Assembly: GCA_033060915.1 (NCBI GenBank)
Contig: CM065397.1
Location: 34,606,001 to 34,670,000, forward strand
Source of the DNA: Euryodendron excelsum
Lineage: Eukaryota; Streptophyta; Magnoliopsida; Ericales; Pentaphylacaceae
Direction of reading: 5' to 3'
DNA: 64,000 nt
Part shown: in pieces, positions 22,571-34,367 of the stretch
How positions within the stretch are numbered: position 1 is the stretch's first letter
Layout: each line of letters begins with the position of its first letter
Notes under the pieces: model-generated
Told to the model about the DNA's origin: nothing
Databases searched by the model: none
The model's input: only the letters and a program-made list of their open reading frames with translations
Position numbers and translations under genes: made by a program

Positions 22571-22575
22571 CGGTG

Positions 22576-25500
22576 ATCACCACCCACAATGGTTTGAAAG
22601 CCAAAGCATAGGGGTAAAGAAAGAAAGAAAAAAAAAAGAGAAAAGAAAGAAAGAAAAAAAAAAGGAAGGGTAGCATTACATGTCAAAAAAAAAAAAAAGG
22701 AATAGCTTTACCATTGTCGTTTTCCACTAGGTAAGTGATAGAAAACAAATAGAAAGAGCCTGACAATTTTCTGCCAAATAAGTGGGAGAAAATGAATAGG
22801 GGAAATTTAGCAATGCCAAGGTCAAAGTCATCAAATAAATGACCTCAGCATTAGTCATAAAAGCAAAGGGTAAGAAAGGGATGAAACTGTTAAAGGTGAT
22901 CATGGGAATCAAAGCCGAGTAGAATGGTAGGTTTGATCCTTCTATCATATTCTTTCAAAAACCCAACACCTAGCTTATGTTACAATCCAAACAAAGACCT
23001 TTCAAATTAATCATTGTTGTCATTGCTCTTCAAAGTAAGATAGTTATATTGGGAAGTGTTGTATCTAGCAGAAGGAGTTATGAGAAGACAACTTCTATTC
23101 CATCTCAACAAGTGTTTCAATACACCTCTGTCAAAAGCAACATCCATAGTTTTCAACCAAAGTACCAACTTCAGTCAACAACAGGCAATGAGTCGTCTTC
23201 ATCGGCATCAATGAGAGAAACCACCAGAAAATGCATGGCCTAAGGACATAGTGAAATCCCTCTAGGGCACTATGGGTAAAAGAGTAGGGTCATGACAAGA
23301 TACAAAACTACCGATGTTGTGAAAACCCAAAAACGGCCGCTAATGTACAACAATAGTATAGTCAGCATCTGTGACAACCCGTAAGGGCACTGGTGGAAAA
23401 AATGGCTTAAATGAGAGAAAAATAAAATAAAATAAGTCAAATCTCCTAATCAACAATCCAAGACGGCCTTAACGAAGCAGCAAATTCTCATGCCTCAACA
23501 AATGGGTCAAGGGATGCCAACCTGTGGAGAACCTGCGTTGGTAAATGAGTTCTAAACTCAACATGAAAAAATGATAAGTATGAATGTCATAAGTCATTTA
23601 TTAAGATCACTATGTTATATTTTGATATTTTCTAATGAGATACTAAGATAGCTACAAGCTCAAGGGGCAGCTCCTAAAGCTTTCCCAAGTTCTGAAGGCG
23701 TCTCCAAAATACAACATTTCGATGCCATGACAAGATCAATCATCCTACTAGCGAGTCAAAACCAATTGGGGCATGCATCCATGCCCATCCTCCATAAACC
23801 CATGCATTCATCGAAGGAAAGGCCTTCAGAAATAGAAGCACGACTAGAGGCAGGCTCCTCATCCAAGTCAAAATCCCTAAGTGATTGGCTCAAGAGAAGA
23901 AGTTCAACTAGATGGAATTCTCATGCCATAAAGGCCCTGAAAAGAGAAGAGAATATAAGAGAAATGGCACACAACTTGGGCTGCTTTCCATAGCCAACAA
24001 GAAATAGAGAATGGGGCAATGTCTCACCCTTGACCTCCCAATCTGTCCTAATTCAACCCTTTCCAAGCCATGAAGACTGGAGCAATGGCCCACCATCTCG
24101 ATCAAACAAAGAACCAATTGGAGATGCTCGACTTTCCAAATACTTTAAACTAATCAAAACAGACCTCACCCACTTTATAAACTAGCTCAAGACTCTCAGA
24201 GAAGCAAAATCCTTCCAGAGACATCTCAACAAGAATTCTATTTTGCCCGCCAAAATCAAAACTCCACAATCAAGCCAACACAGAAGAACTACAAACACGG
24301 AACAACCTCCCATGACTCCTCAAGCTCAGCTCATTTCCAGCAACCTTGTCTGGGGCATCCTTCCTAAGAAGCCTAACATGGGCCTCTTCCTCACTAGCAG
24401 CTCAAAGAATTTCAAAAAATAATACTAAGAAGCTACTAGCCTCTCGAAGGCCTCCTAAAAGCTGAAAGTGAAATTCAATCAAGAAAGCAAGGAGGACGAG
24501 AAAGAATAGCACACTCTACAGTTCCATCCTCTCCAAGCCAACTTTGCAGTTGCTCACACTCCACCTCAACAAAACTTGGCTCAGTAGATTCCTAGTACAA
24601 TCATCCGAGTGTACCAGTCACCTCTATCAACTCAAATGACAGCACCACTAGTCCTATCCTTGGCCAAAAGCAACTGTTGTCGCTGTTAGCTTAGCCATCA
24701 CTTGCTGCATAAATCATCATCCCCCTTGTCAACCATCCTGAAGACAAGATAGGAAGAAAGAGACCCGATAAGGTAAGAGGTATGTATTAAAAAAAAAAAA
24801 AAAAGGTCCTTCAAAATCATTTCCAAAATAATTTTCTTGGTTTCTTAGACTTTTCCTCAAAAGTTTTAAAATTCAAAATCAAACTCCGGTTTCAAACTTT
24901 TTCCTTCAAAAGTTCTTGTTCAAAATCATTCTTGGTTTTTTAAACTTTTATCCTCAAAAAGTTCGGGTTTTAACTTTCATCCTCAAAAAGTTTCTGGTTT
25001 CAAACTTTATCCTTCAAAAGTTCACCTTAAAATTTAAGTCTAGTTTCAAACTTTATCCTTCAAAAGTTTACTTCAAAATTTTCAAATCCTACATCAAAAA
25101 AATTCAAATCTAATTTCAAACTTTTTCCTTCAAAAGTTTATCTCGAAAAATCAAATTTCGGTTTTAAACTTTTTTCTTCAAAAGTTCATCTCAAAAATCA
25201 AATTCCAGTTTCAAACTTTTTCCTTCAAAAGTTTATCTCAAAAATCAAATTCTAGTTTCAAACTTTTTTTTTTCAAAAGTTTTTGTTCAAAATCAATCCT
25301 ATCAGTTTCTTAATCTTTTTCCCCAAAAGTTTTTAATTCAAAATCAATCCTATCAGTTTCTTAAAATTTTTTCCTCCCAAAGTTTTTATCTCTCGTCAAA
25401 TAACGGGGTTTCCTGGACTTTATCCCCTTGCAAAAGAAAAAAGTTCAATTCTAGGTTTTCTAACTTTTTTTCTTCAAAAAGTTTACTTTCAAGGTTTCTC

Positions 25501-25845
25501 GAGCTTTTCCCTTCAAAAACCCACTCCCAAAAGAAAATTTTGGATTTTCTAAACTTTTTCCTCGAAAAAGTTTGTCTCGAATCAATATTCTTATTTTTTA
25601 AAACCTTTTACTTCAAAAAGTTTACATCTAATTCAAATGTCCGGTTTCCTAGGCTTTCTTTTCAAAAGCCCCACTTCAAAATGCTTTCAAAGATTTTCTA
25701 AACTTTTTGTCCAAAAAAGTAGTTTCAAAAATCATCTTCAACTTAAAAAATCAGTTTCCAAGTTCATCAAGTTGGTCCCGCCGATCGCCTCGCAACCCAA
25801 ATAGGGCCCTTACTTTATCGTTTTCTATCTCCAGTAAGCAAATAT
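22576..25845. other. non-coding internal DNA of element B, right part
   Basis: 22600-22700 is purine-rich (AAAG/AAAAA). 24725-24780 matches element A around the PMD start (CAACCATCCTG, GGTAAGAGGTAT), but the coding region that should lie to its left (about 22900-24740) has no PMD motif left. Poly(A) is at about 24789-24804. 24810-25760 is a degenerate ~50-60-bp repeat of 'TTTCAAACTTTTTCCTTCAA' and AAGTTTATCTCAAAAATCA. 25770-25845 is the conserved pre-PPT block. Confidence 0.6.
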
Positions 25846-25862
25846 AGAAAAAGAGGGGCAGC
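25846..25862 (+). other. polypurine tract of element B
   Basis: AGAAAAAGAGGGGCAGC directly precedes the 3' LTR start TGTTAGCATCCC at 25863, as in elements A and C. Confidence 0.8.
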
Positions 25863-28800
25863 TGTTAGCATCCCATTTTGGCCACTTGGCTATCTCCAGT
25901 CCTACCGGACGCACACTTAATCCAGCACAAGAACATTCAAGCCCAAACCGGCTTTCCAAGTCCAGTTCAATCTGTCAGCCACTTTACAGACCCACTGGGC
26001 CTGAAATGACCAAAATGTCCCTGTTGCATTAGTCAGTCCAATCCAAGCCTGCACATCTTTCATAAGACGATAAGTCCATTCAAATCCAAAGTCAAATCCA
26101 TTTGTCCCGTCATTTGAGAAAGTTAATCCCTCATTAACGGTAAGACCATTCAATCTAGCACGGCACGATCATCGAGAAGGCTTATTCCTCGAATCGATAA
26201 AGCCCCTTTCACACTCATATCCAAAAAGTACCTAAGTCCCCAAGATGGAAAAGTGGTTCACTTCTAGTGCCTGTTAGCCCACCAATGTAGAATGTCTGCT
26301 TATTCGGCATGTTCTTTGAGAAAGCACAAACCCCTCAAGAACGGAAGACCGTCCAAGCCCGGCACGTTCTGTGAGAAAGCATAAATCCCTTAAGAATGGA
26401 AGACCGTCCCAGTCTGGCAAGACCTTCGAGAAAGTTTATCCCTCAAGGCGGTAAGATCCTTTCCAGTCTGTCCACTGATAAAGTACCAATTCCTCAGACA
26501 GAAGTCCAGATCAGATCCAGACCGGTCAGCACCGACGCTTGCAAGCCTGTCCTGGTGAAAAATGACCATTTTACCCCTAGTGGGCCAAACATGTTCCCCG
26601 AGACAGTACAAAGTTATTGGAATGGTAAGACCACCTTCTAGAGCTGTCCTCAGACAGTTCGGCATGTCCAGTGCCATCCAATCAACCTCGGTCCTTTTTT
26701 GGAGGTTTCTCGGTCAAGATGATCATTTTGCCCCTAGACATCCAAATGCCCTTGGAAACCACACCGGCTCTGGGTATCGAATCGGCAACACCCAGTCAAC
26801 TCTAGTCAACTCCAATCAACTCTAGTCAAGTCCAGTTAACCCTAGTCAACTCTTGTCAACCCAATCAATCCCAGTCAACTCTGGCCCACCTGGTCAGCCT
26901 CGGTCAATCTTGGTCAACCTTAGAACTCCCGGGATGAGGTTACCGCCATTCGGTAACTCTCTTTAACCATGTCGGCTATGGGAATCAAACTGGCAATCTC
27001 TGAGACACTTTTCAGACTATTCCCTTCTATTTCTAGCTAGGCCCCACCATCCAGCCACTTCCCTTTTTGAACCAGAACCTCTTTGCTCCACTTCGAGTGA
27101 AGCATGACCATTCTTTAGCCGTGTGCCACTAATAGTGGCACATAACCCCACAAAATCAGTTACAAATCACCAAGCCCTATATCTAGCCTTTTTTCAAACA
27201 TTCAAAAATGCCTTGTGCGCCACTCTTAGTGGTGCATAGCCAAGTCTAAGCCATACGCCACTAAGAGTGGCGCACAGCTTCCCCGAAATTGCACTATAAA
27301 TACAGACCTTTCCCCCCTCTGTTCTAGGTAAAAAAAAAAATCCTCCAGAAACTCTCCTCCTCCATTCCAGATAGCTCTCAGAGGCCTCTTTCTCTCTCTC
27401 TCGAAGTCCCACCGACCAAGTCCGAAGTCCGAACTCCCGAAACCCTAGCCTCGCTCCACCAAAGGACCGCCTCGCTGCTCGGAAGCACCCGAAATCTTTC
27501 CAAGTCAAAGACTCGAGCCTCCACCAAAGAAAGAAGTAATGAAACAAGGTAATCCTCTGTTTACTTTTCCTTACTCCCCCACTTTCTCTTCTCCCTCCCA
27601 ACCCACTTGGGTTCTTCTCTTTTTTAACCCCTTATCTCTAAACCCCCCTTTCTTGCATGCTTGAAAATAAGAGGACGTTAAGTCCATGTCGAGAGTGAAC
27701 ACGAGGAGATTATTGATCGAGACTCCCTTCTTGGCCCTCACTTCCTTCACAGTATGGCCTTAGGGTCCTCTTGTAATGTGGTGATATCTAAACCTTGTAT
27801 TTTTCTTGCTTTTACTGTCATCAAATTGCATTTGCATTCATGTCATGCCTCTACCCTTAAAACCATTTTCTAAAGTAGTTTTCTTAAAATGACAATTCTA
27901 GGTGGATCCTAACACTTTATGGTTAGGGTTTTCTTAGACAAGTGTGACATTTTTAGTGGCTTTTAATAGCCTAACATTTGCCTCTTTTCAAAAGCCCGTT
28001 CTCGGAATGATCCTAGTCTTTTCATGATTAGGGTTGTTTTAGGAAATGTTTGACATTCAAAAGGACCCAAAAGGTCTACATTGTTGGGTTCGTGCCTGTA
28101 TTACTTTTCAAAGCCATAAGCCTAAAGCGATTCTAGCCTTTTAATGGTTAGAATGGCTTTAGGCAAAGTGTGATATTCATTTGGATGTTTAAAATCCAAG
28201 TTAGGGTTTCGGACCCTAAAACATATTTTCAAAAGACTCAGTTATTGAACCATTTTCAAAACTCATATCTGTTAAACCCTAGAAGTCCAATCCTAGGAAA
28301 ATTTCATTTTTGCCAACCTGGAAAGTTTCCATTGTCAAATCAAAACCTTTCATTTCAAATCCCTCAGACCTCTCCTTTTTTAAATCTTCCAAATTTAAAG
28401 CTAATTTAACTCCTATTTTAGAAACAATCCAAACTTGCCTTTTTCAAAATAAAATCAAAATCTTTTCAAATCTCAATATTCCTAAAAAGGAAATATTTTA
28501 AAAATCAAATCTTCCTGAAAAGGAAACATTTTCAAAACCCGATCTTCTTAAATCAACTCAAATCTTTTCAAATCTCAAATCTTTCTGAAAAGGAAACATT
28601 TCTAAATCAAATCTTCCTGAAAAGGAAATATTTCCAAAACCAAATCTTTCCAAATCAACTCAATTTTTTTCAAATCAAATCAATTCTTTTCAAATCTCAA
28701 TCTTCCTGAAAAGGAAATATTTGAAAATCAAATCAAACCTTCCTAAAATGGAAACATTTTCAAGTCAAATCTTCTTGAAAAAGAAACATTTCAAATGTCC

Positions 28801-29556
28801 AATCTTCCTGAAAAGGAAACACTTTCAAACTCAAACTTTCTTGAAATAGAAACTTTCTAAAAATGGAAACCTTCTACAAATAGGAACCCATTTCAAAATT
28901 CCAACACTTTTAAACTCTTGCCCGAACTACGATTGACCTGATTCTCTTTAAGGAGGTACGTAGGCAAGCCTTCGTGGGGTGCGGTCATAACCTTTTCAAA
29001 TTCCTAATTCTATTTTTCAAACTCAACTCCTTCGTTCAAATTCCTTTTCAATTTTGTTTTTCAAAAGTTTTCTAAATGGATAGTATTACACATAGGTAAC
29101 CGGTGAGTCATAATTAGATGAGTAAAAGGTGATTAGACATATAGGTAGCGCAAGGGCGGGGTAGGGTGATAGTCTTAGGATATCTTCTTTACACGTAATC
29201 AACCCCTTACTTAAGAATTTATGTTCCAAAGACCAAAACCGGAGTCCAATTTTTCAAAAGGACTTTCCAATGTTTTTAGGGTTTTCAGGTAACCCTAACT
29301 TTTAGAACCCTCTCATAAGGATGTTTTTAAAAAACAAAACCTTTTCCAAAACCTAAGTTTAACCCTCGGGTTTTAATTGGTGTAGATGACCTAGCACATC
29401 TTTAAATATGTTACGTGGCAACTCCAAAAACCTTTTCAAAAAGCCCTAATCAATTCCATTTAAAAAATTCAAACCCCGTCGCATTCGTCCTTCTAGGAGG
29501 ACGAGTTCTAACAAGAGAGAAAGAATGGGCCCGACGTCCAGAAAGGAGGCGGGACA
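25863..29556 (+). repeat. 3' LTR of element B
   Basis: It starts TGTTAGCATCCC after the PPT and ends GGCGGGACA at 29556, where chromovirus integrase begins. U3 (to about 27320) carries the CCGGCTCTGGGTATC module, a run of AGTCAACTC/TAGTCAA words (26790-26900) and three dyads (27122-27274). TATAAATA is at 27295-27302 and a donor-like AAG|GT at 27549. U5 is T-rich with the family end signature (CTTCTAGGAGGACGAG) but lacks about 45 bp present in the 5' copy. No gene. Confidence 0.85.
27122..27274 (+). promoter_or_regulatory. three 9-3-9 dyads upstream of TATA, LTR B
   Basis: 27122-27142: arms TGTGCCACT/AGTGGCACA, spacer AAT, perfect. 27216-27236: TGCGCCACT/AGTGGTGCA, spacer CTT, one mismatch. 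27254-27274: TACGCCACT/AGTGGCGCA, spacer AAG, one mismatch. The same 9-3-9 layout is found in LTRs A, I, C and E. The last dyad ends 20 bp before TATAAATA. In the 5' copy (15245-15300) the dyads are decayed. Confidence 0.7.
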
Positions 29557-30298
29557 CTTGTGTGTTGGATTTTCCAGAAACTTGGAGTGATCATATACCA
29601 TTGGCTAAGTTTGCCTATAACAACAGTTACCAAACAAGTATAGAAATGGCCCCATATAAAGCATTGTATGGGTGACCTTGCCAGCACCTAACTGTTGGTT
29701 AGAACCTGGCGACGAATTCTTATATAGACCAGAGATTATTCGAGAAACCACAGAGAAAGTAAGACTCATACAAGAATGGCTTAAAGCTGCCCAAAGTCGA
29801 CAGAAGAGTTATGTAGATCAATGTAGATGACCCTGGGAATTCTAGATAAGCGACCAAGTGTTCTCAAAGGTAATGCCCCATAAAGGTGTGATCCATTTTG
29901 GCTAGAAAGGAAAGCTTGCACCTCAATTTATAAGACCTTTCTGTATTTTGGAAATAATTGGGCAAGTGGCATACTAACTAGAATTACCTTTGGAATTGGA
30001 TCGAATACACAACGTATTCCATGTATCTATGTTGAGACAATACCACCCTGACCTTACTTATATAATTCAATGGGAGAATGTCGCAGTACAACCAGATCGT
30101 TCCTATGATGAGGGACCGAGTAAGATAGTAGAATGACAAGTAAGAGTATTGAGAAACAAAGAGATCCCCTTAGTCAAGGTAATATGACAACACCACGGGG
30201 AAGAAGAAGCAACGTGGGAAGTAGAAACAGATATGATAGCAAGGTACCCTCACCTATCCGAGACTAATTTTGAGGATGAAATTTCCAAAATGAGGTAA
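29557..30298 (+). pseudogene. chromovirus integrase C-terminus and chromodomain, remnant
   Basis: Integrase inserts retrotransposon cDNA into the chromosome, and the C-terminal chromodomain biases the site. Visible blocks in order: DFPETWSDHIPLAKFAYNN and YQTSIEMAPYKALYG (29565-29672), then after several stops and phase changes RIHNVFHVSMLRQYHP (30000-30050) and, near the end, a chromodomain-like EEATWEVETDMIARYPHLSE (about 30207-30266). The frame ends TAA 30296-30298, three bases before the LTR. The pattern fits the Tekay/Del group of plant chromoviruses. The 5' part was cut off by insertion of element B; a TGA at 29673 and other stops make it dead. The rest of pol is left of the window if the nesting is right. 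Confidence 0.8.
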
Positions 30299-30301
30299 GA
30301 T

Positions 30302-31214
30302 TGTAATACCTGTGACTTTCTGATTGACTACTTTACATCCGTAATAAAATTGGAGCTTCTGTCACTCGAAAATTAAGCTAGAAAAAAAAAATTCTAAATC
30401 GTAGATAGTTAATAAAACCCGGTACGACACTATATCTGCACATAGTAGTGCCAAGAAGCATCTAAGCCATAAACTGACTCTTCCACCATCAATAAAGATT
30501 CATAGGTTACTAAGGGCCCTGGATATGGCATATTTAAATAGATTCGAACATCACATGCTAGATGTTATTTTTCTAAGCCATTACACAAATTCTCCTTTAT
30601 TTTCTTAACACCACTTGGCTTGATAACCGGATATATACACCTTGTGATATAAAGTGTATTCATATATTCATATAAAGTGCACCCCTGCCTACATGCATGG
30701 CCACCTTTTTCCTTAATATGTACATTCATAGTTAGTGCTTATTTTATATAGTTAATAATGTTAGTGTAATACTAATACATATATAAATAACACACATACC
30801 CCACTATGACACACACCCACTACACAATTGCACCCTACACACTAGACACCAAACCAGCCACCTAGTGGTTGGTTATAGTTGTGCATTTAGAAAGAGTTGG
30901 GAAGGGGAAGAGAGAGAGTGTGTGTGTTTTACATATATAAACTGAGAGACAGAGGGAGCCTTCCAACATAAAGCTTTGGTGCTTCTCACATACTAAGAAG
31001 CACCTTTACAAAGCCACTTGGTGGCTGGTTATAGTTATATAAAGAGTGTGCATAGTGTATGTATAAACTGAGAGAAAGTATGAGAGATATGGAGAGAGAG
31101 AGAACCCATGGAGTGAAAACTCCCCATACACAACTAAAGCCCAAGCATGCACCATAACCCACATACTATATATATATAGATATTATGCCTTGTAAGCAAT
31201 CTAGTGGTTGGATT

Positions 31215-31269
<55 letters not shown>

Positions 31270-33622
31270 TGAGAGATATAGAGAGAGAAAGAGGCCTGTG
31301 GGAGAGAAAAACCTCCCCATGAACCAACTAGCACAACCCTTTGTGCAACACCCATGCTGGATAAAATAAACCCATATAAGCCACCAAATGGCTGGCTATA
31401 TAGACACACACAGAGAGAGAAAGAGATATATATATAAAGAGAGAGAGAGGCCGTGCGGGGATGCCGCCCATGCACCGACCAACCCACCATCCAAAGCACC
31501 CACTCACTCTATTTATATGCGAGTTGAAGCCTCCACCCTCCTCCCATGATCATTGTTCGAAGATATAGAGAGAGAGGATAGAGAATTGTTTGAGAGAGAG
31601 AGAGAACCAGTGGGGAATAAAAAGAAGTCGGGGAGAGAGAGATAGTGAAGGGAAGCAGTTAAAGCAAGGTAGGGACCTTTTCCTCACCCCTTCACCATCC
31701 TAAACCCACTGTAACACCGTCCACATCCCAGTCATAACCACGGCAAAACTAAAGAGAAGGAATGGGTGTTACATGGCTAGGTTGGGCAAAACTATTTGAG
31801 CTAGGGCCTGAGGCCTGTCACAGGAGCATGAGCCTCTTGTTGGATCTCCAAGGAGTCCTAGAGAGGCCTCATACCTCTGTGCATGCACTGGAATGGCCCT
31901 GAAAATCAAGTTTCGCCAAAAATAATGGGAATATACGTAACTTCGGCCACCGAAAACCATTATTGATGAGACTCGTTGGGCCTTTTTCGTCTCAACGCCA
32001 GGAACAACTTTAATGGAGAACACTTCTCCAAAAAACCACGGGAAGTTGGTTGAAAATCCTGTTGTAGGTCTGGAACCCTAGGGTTTCACCATACAGCGGG
32101 GTTTTCTAGCCATAACGGCCACCTCCAGCCACCGTTGGTTGAGCTCTAGCATAAGTGTGTAGCCCAAGTCCTTACCTATCTCTGGAACACATATACATGG
32201 CCAAGAGGACCACGAATCGATGGTAATCGGCAAGAGAAGTCCCCCAGTCTCGTGAGGAAGAAGATGAAGGCACTGTCTTCCTTCCCCATGCGCGGATGGT
32301 GGTGTGTGTGGGTGTGTCCCACACTCTCTCAACCTGAAATTTTTATGGTGTGTTGGTGACACCAAATTAGGCCTTCCCCTAATTTTTTTTTTTGAAATTT
32401 TCTAATGTTTCGATGATTTTTTGTGGATTAAAAATATTATTTTAACATGAAAAATCATAGAAATTACAATAATAAAGGTAATAATCTAAAATTTTGTCGA
32501 GATACCTCTAAAAAAATATGAGGAACCCAAAAATAGGAGAATAGGGGTCATTGGACCTCCCGGTATAAATTCCAAATAATCCCTTTGGTCCTCACACTGG
32601 GCAATTTCATCCCTAGCGAGAGACGAAAAGGATTCCAAGGACTAACCCCACCAAAATACCTATTGTATTGTAATTATTTCCTTTACTTAATACTACTAAA
32701 TTGATTGCAAGATTGCAACTCTTGAACACCAAGAAAAAGGGTAATTATGGTAATTATCGATAACCGAACAAGAAAGCTAACTGCCGCTCTTTGTCCAACA
32801 AATAATACGTGAATTAGAGACAATTTGATCTAAAAATATCATTAGAGTAGGAAACTATGCATTCTCTAAGATACATGCTCATTTTTGTTCTATTAAATAT
32901 TTTGTTAACTACTTTATCAATATATTTATGCTATAATGATTTCAAAGTTGCATTATGAGATTGCTTGCATCCTTGGGGAGGAATAAAGGAGAAATAATTG
33001 GAATGTGAAAAGACCCCAAGTTTATATCATGGATGAAACCTGACCAACTGGTAAATAGGGCTGCCACGAGTTAGCTTTCATTGGGCTTGATACAAGCTAG
33101 ATGATCTTGAATGGGATTCATTCTCTTGATAATGGAGGAGTATGATGGATGAACCCATTGGCTTGAATTGGCATGGGGAGGACATACCTGCAGAATCCTG
33201 GTATTGATAAAAAGAAACTATGAGGGACATATGCATGTGATATCATTCTTTTTACTGCATTGCATTTAAACTTATGCATTATGGAAATCATGAAATTCCT
33301 ACTGGGCATCATAGCTCACTTCTATCTTATGGGACATTTTTCAGGAGTTGAGACATCATCGGGATTTCTAGAGAAATAAATGGAAATGGGTCCCACTACT
33401 ATTTTGTCTCTTTAGGAGAATATAAGTTAATTAGTCTCTTTAGGCTGTTATTGTAATGAGACTTAAAAACCAAAGTTTCCTTAGCTTTCCTCCATGTTAT
33501 AATAATAAACATGACTTTTCGGATTGTGTTAAGATCTATGCTTATGACATATTGTTATCTTTAACCCTATAACCCCTTAACCCCCTTGTCCTAACCTAGA
33601 GAGAGTGAAGCGGGTCATGACA
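30302..33622 (+). repeat. 3' LTR of the plus-strand chromovirus
   Basis: It begins TGTAATACCTGTGAC just after the chromodomain frame and ends CGGGTCATGACA at 33622, an ending close to the GGGTCGTGACA of Del/Tekay LTRs. The 30840-31480 stretch has four diverged repeats of 'CCAC..GTGGTTGGTTATAG' with GA-rich spacers. An ATTTATAT motif (near 31511) and AGCAAG|GTAGGG (near 31666) follow. No gene: the ORFs here (31134-31499, 31769-32365, minus) are compositional. Confidence 0.8.
31216..31262 (+). repeat. (AG)n microsatellite
   Basis: About 23 uninterrupted AG dinucleotides, followed by an imperfect AG/AGAA run to about 31292. Part of the GA-rich U3 of the chromovirus LTR. Confidence 0.95.
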
Positions 33623-34367
33623 CCAACCCTAGGTTAACCTAACCCTAGTTAGTTAATCCTAGTTCAATCCAACCCTCAGTTAACCTAACCCGTGTTAGTT
33701 AACCTTAGGTCATCCCAACCAAGGTTAGTAAGCTTCAAGGTTCTAACTCAAAGACCCCTTTTCAAATGATCTTTCAATTCAAAACCTTTGTCATAGCATA
33801 CTTTCAAAAACATCCTACTCTCTTAAGATCTCAAAATCGAGTCCAAAATCTTTTCAAATACTCCCGTCCTCTGTCCCCAAAATGTTTCTAAGAAATTGTC
33901 TTAAACTTGTCTCAACTAAAATGGCTAGACACTTAACATTTTCCAAAAACTATGTTAAAAAATATTTTCAAAAACTCACAACCCTAAAGTGTCCCTAACC
34001 TTTTATGGTTAGAGATTCCAAGGTTGTCCATATTAGGGTTCCAAAACCCCAAGTATTTTCAAAAGCTCTTTTCAAAGATGGTTTTCAAACATCACATTCT
34101 TGAAGCAACCCTAATCTTTCCATGGTTAGGATTGTTCAAGTATAAGTGACACTCAATAAGGGTTCTATAACCCTAAAGTTTTAAAATCGAAAAGGGAAGT
34201 CTTTAGCCCCCTTTTTCAAACATGTTTTCAAAATTCATAGCTCGAAAAAAGTTTATGTTCTTCAATGACTAACCTCTTAAAGGTGATGAAACATTAAGCA
34301 TGCCTTTCATAAAGTATTCAAAGACTACTTTCAAAAGCTTTTTGAAGACAAGTTCACAAGAGCATTT
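33623..34367 (+). repeat. LTR fragment (U5), C/E family, plus orientation
   Basis: It begins with AACCCTAGGTTAACC-type repeats and continues with ACAACCCTAAAGTGTCCCTA and GGTTGTCCATATTAGGGTT. It matches LTR E read backwards (57060 to about 56280) and then LTR C read backwards (near 45430). It is cut on the left by the chromovirus LTR and on the right by the end of LTR fragment G at 34368. Confidence 0.65.

Noticed and set aside
31134..31499. 121-codon minus-strand frame rich in SLSLSLSL
   Set aside because: It is the translation of an (AG)n microsatellite in a chromovirus LTR.
33628..33720. Interstitial telomere repeat
   Set aside because: The words are AACCCTAGGTTAACC, not CCCTAAA, and belong to LTR U5 repeats also seen at 56640-57064.
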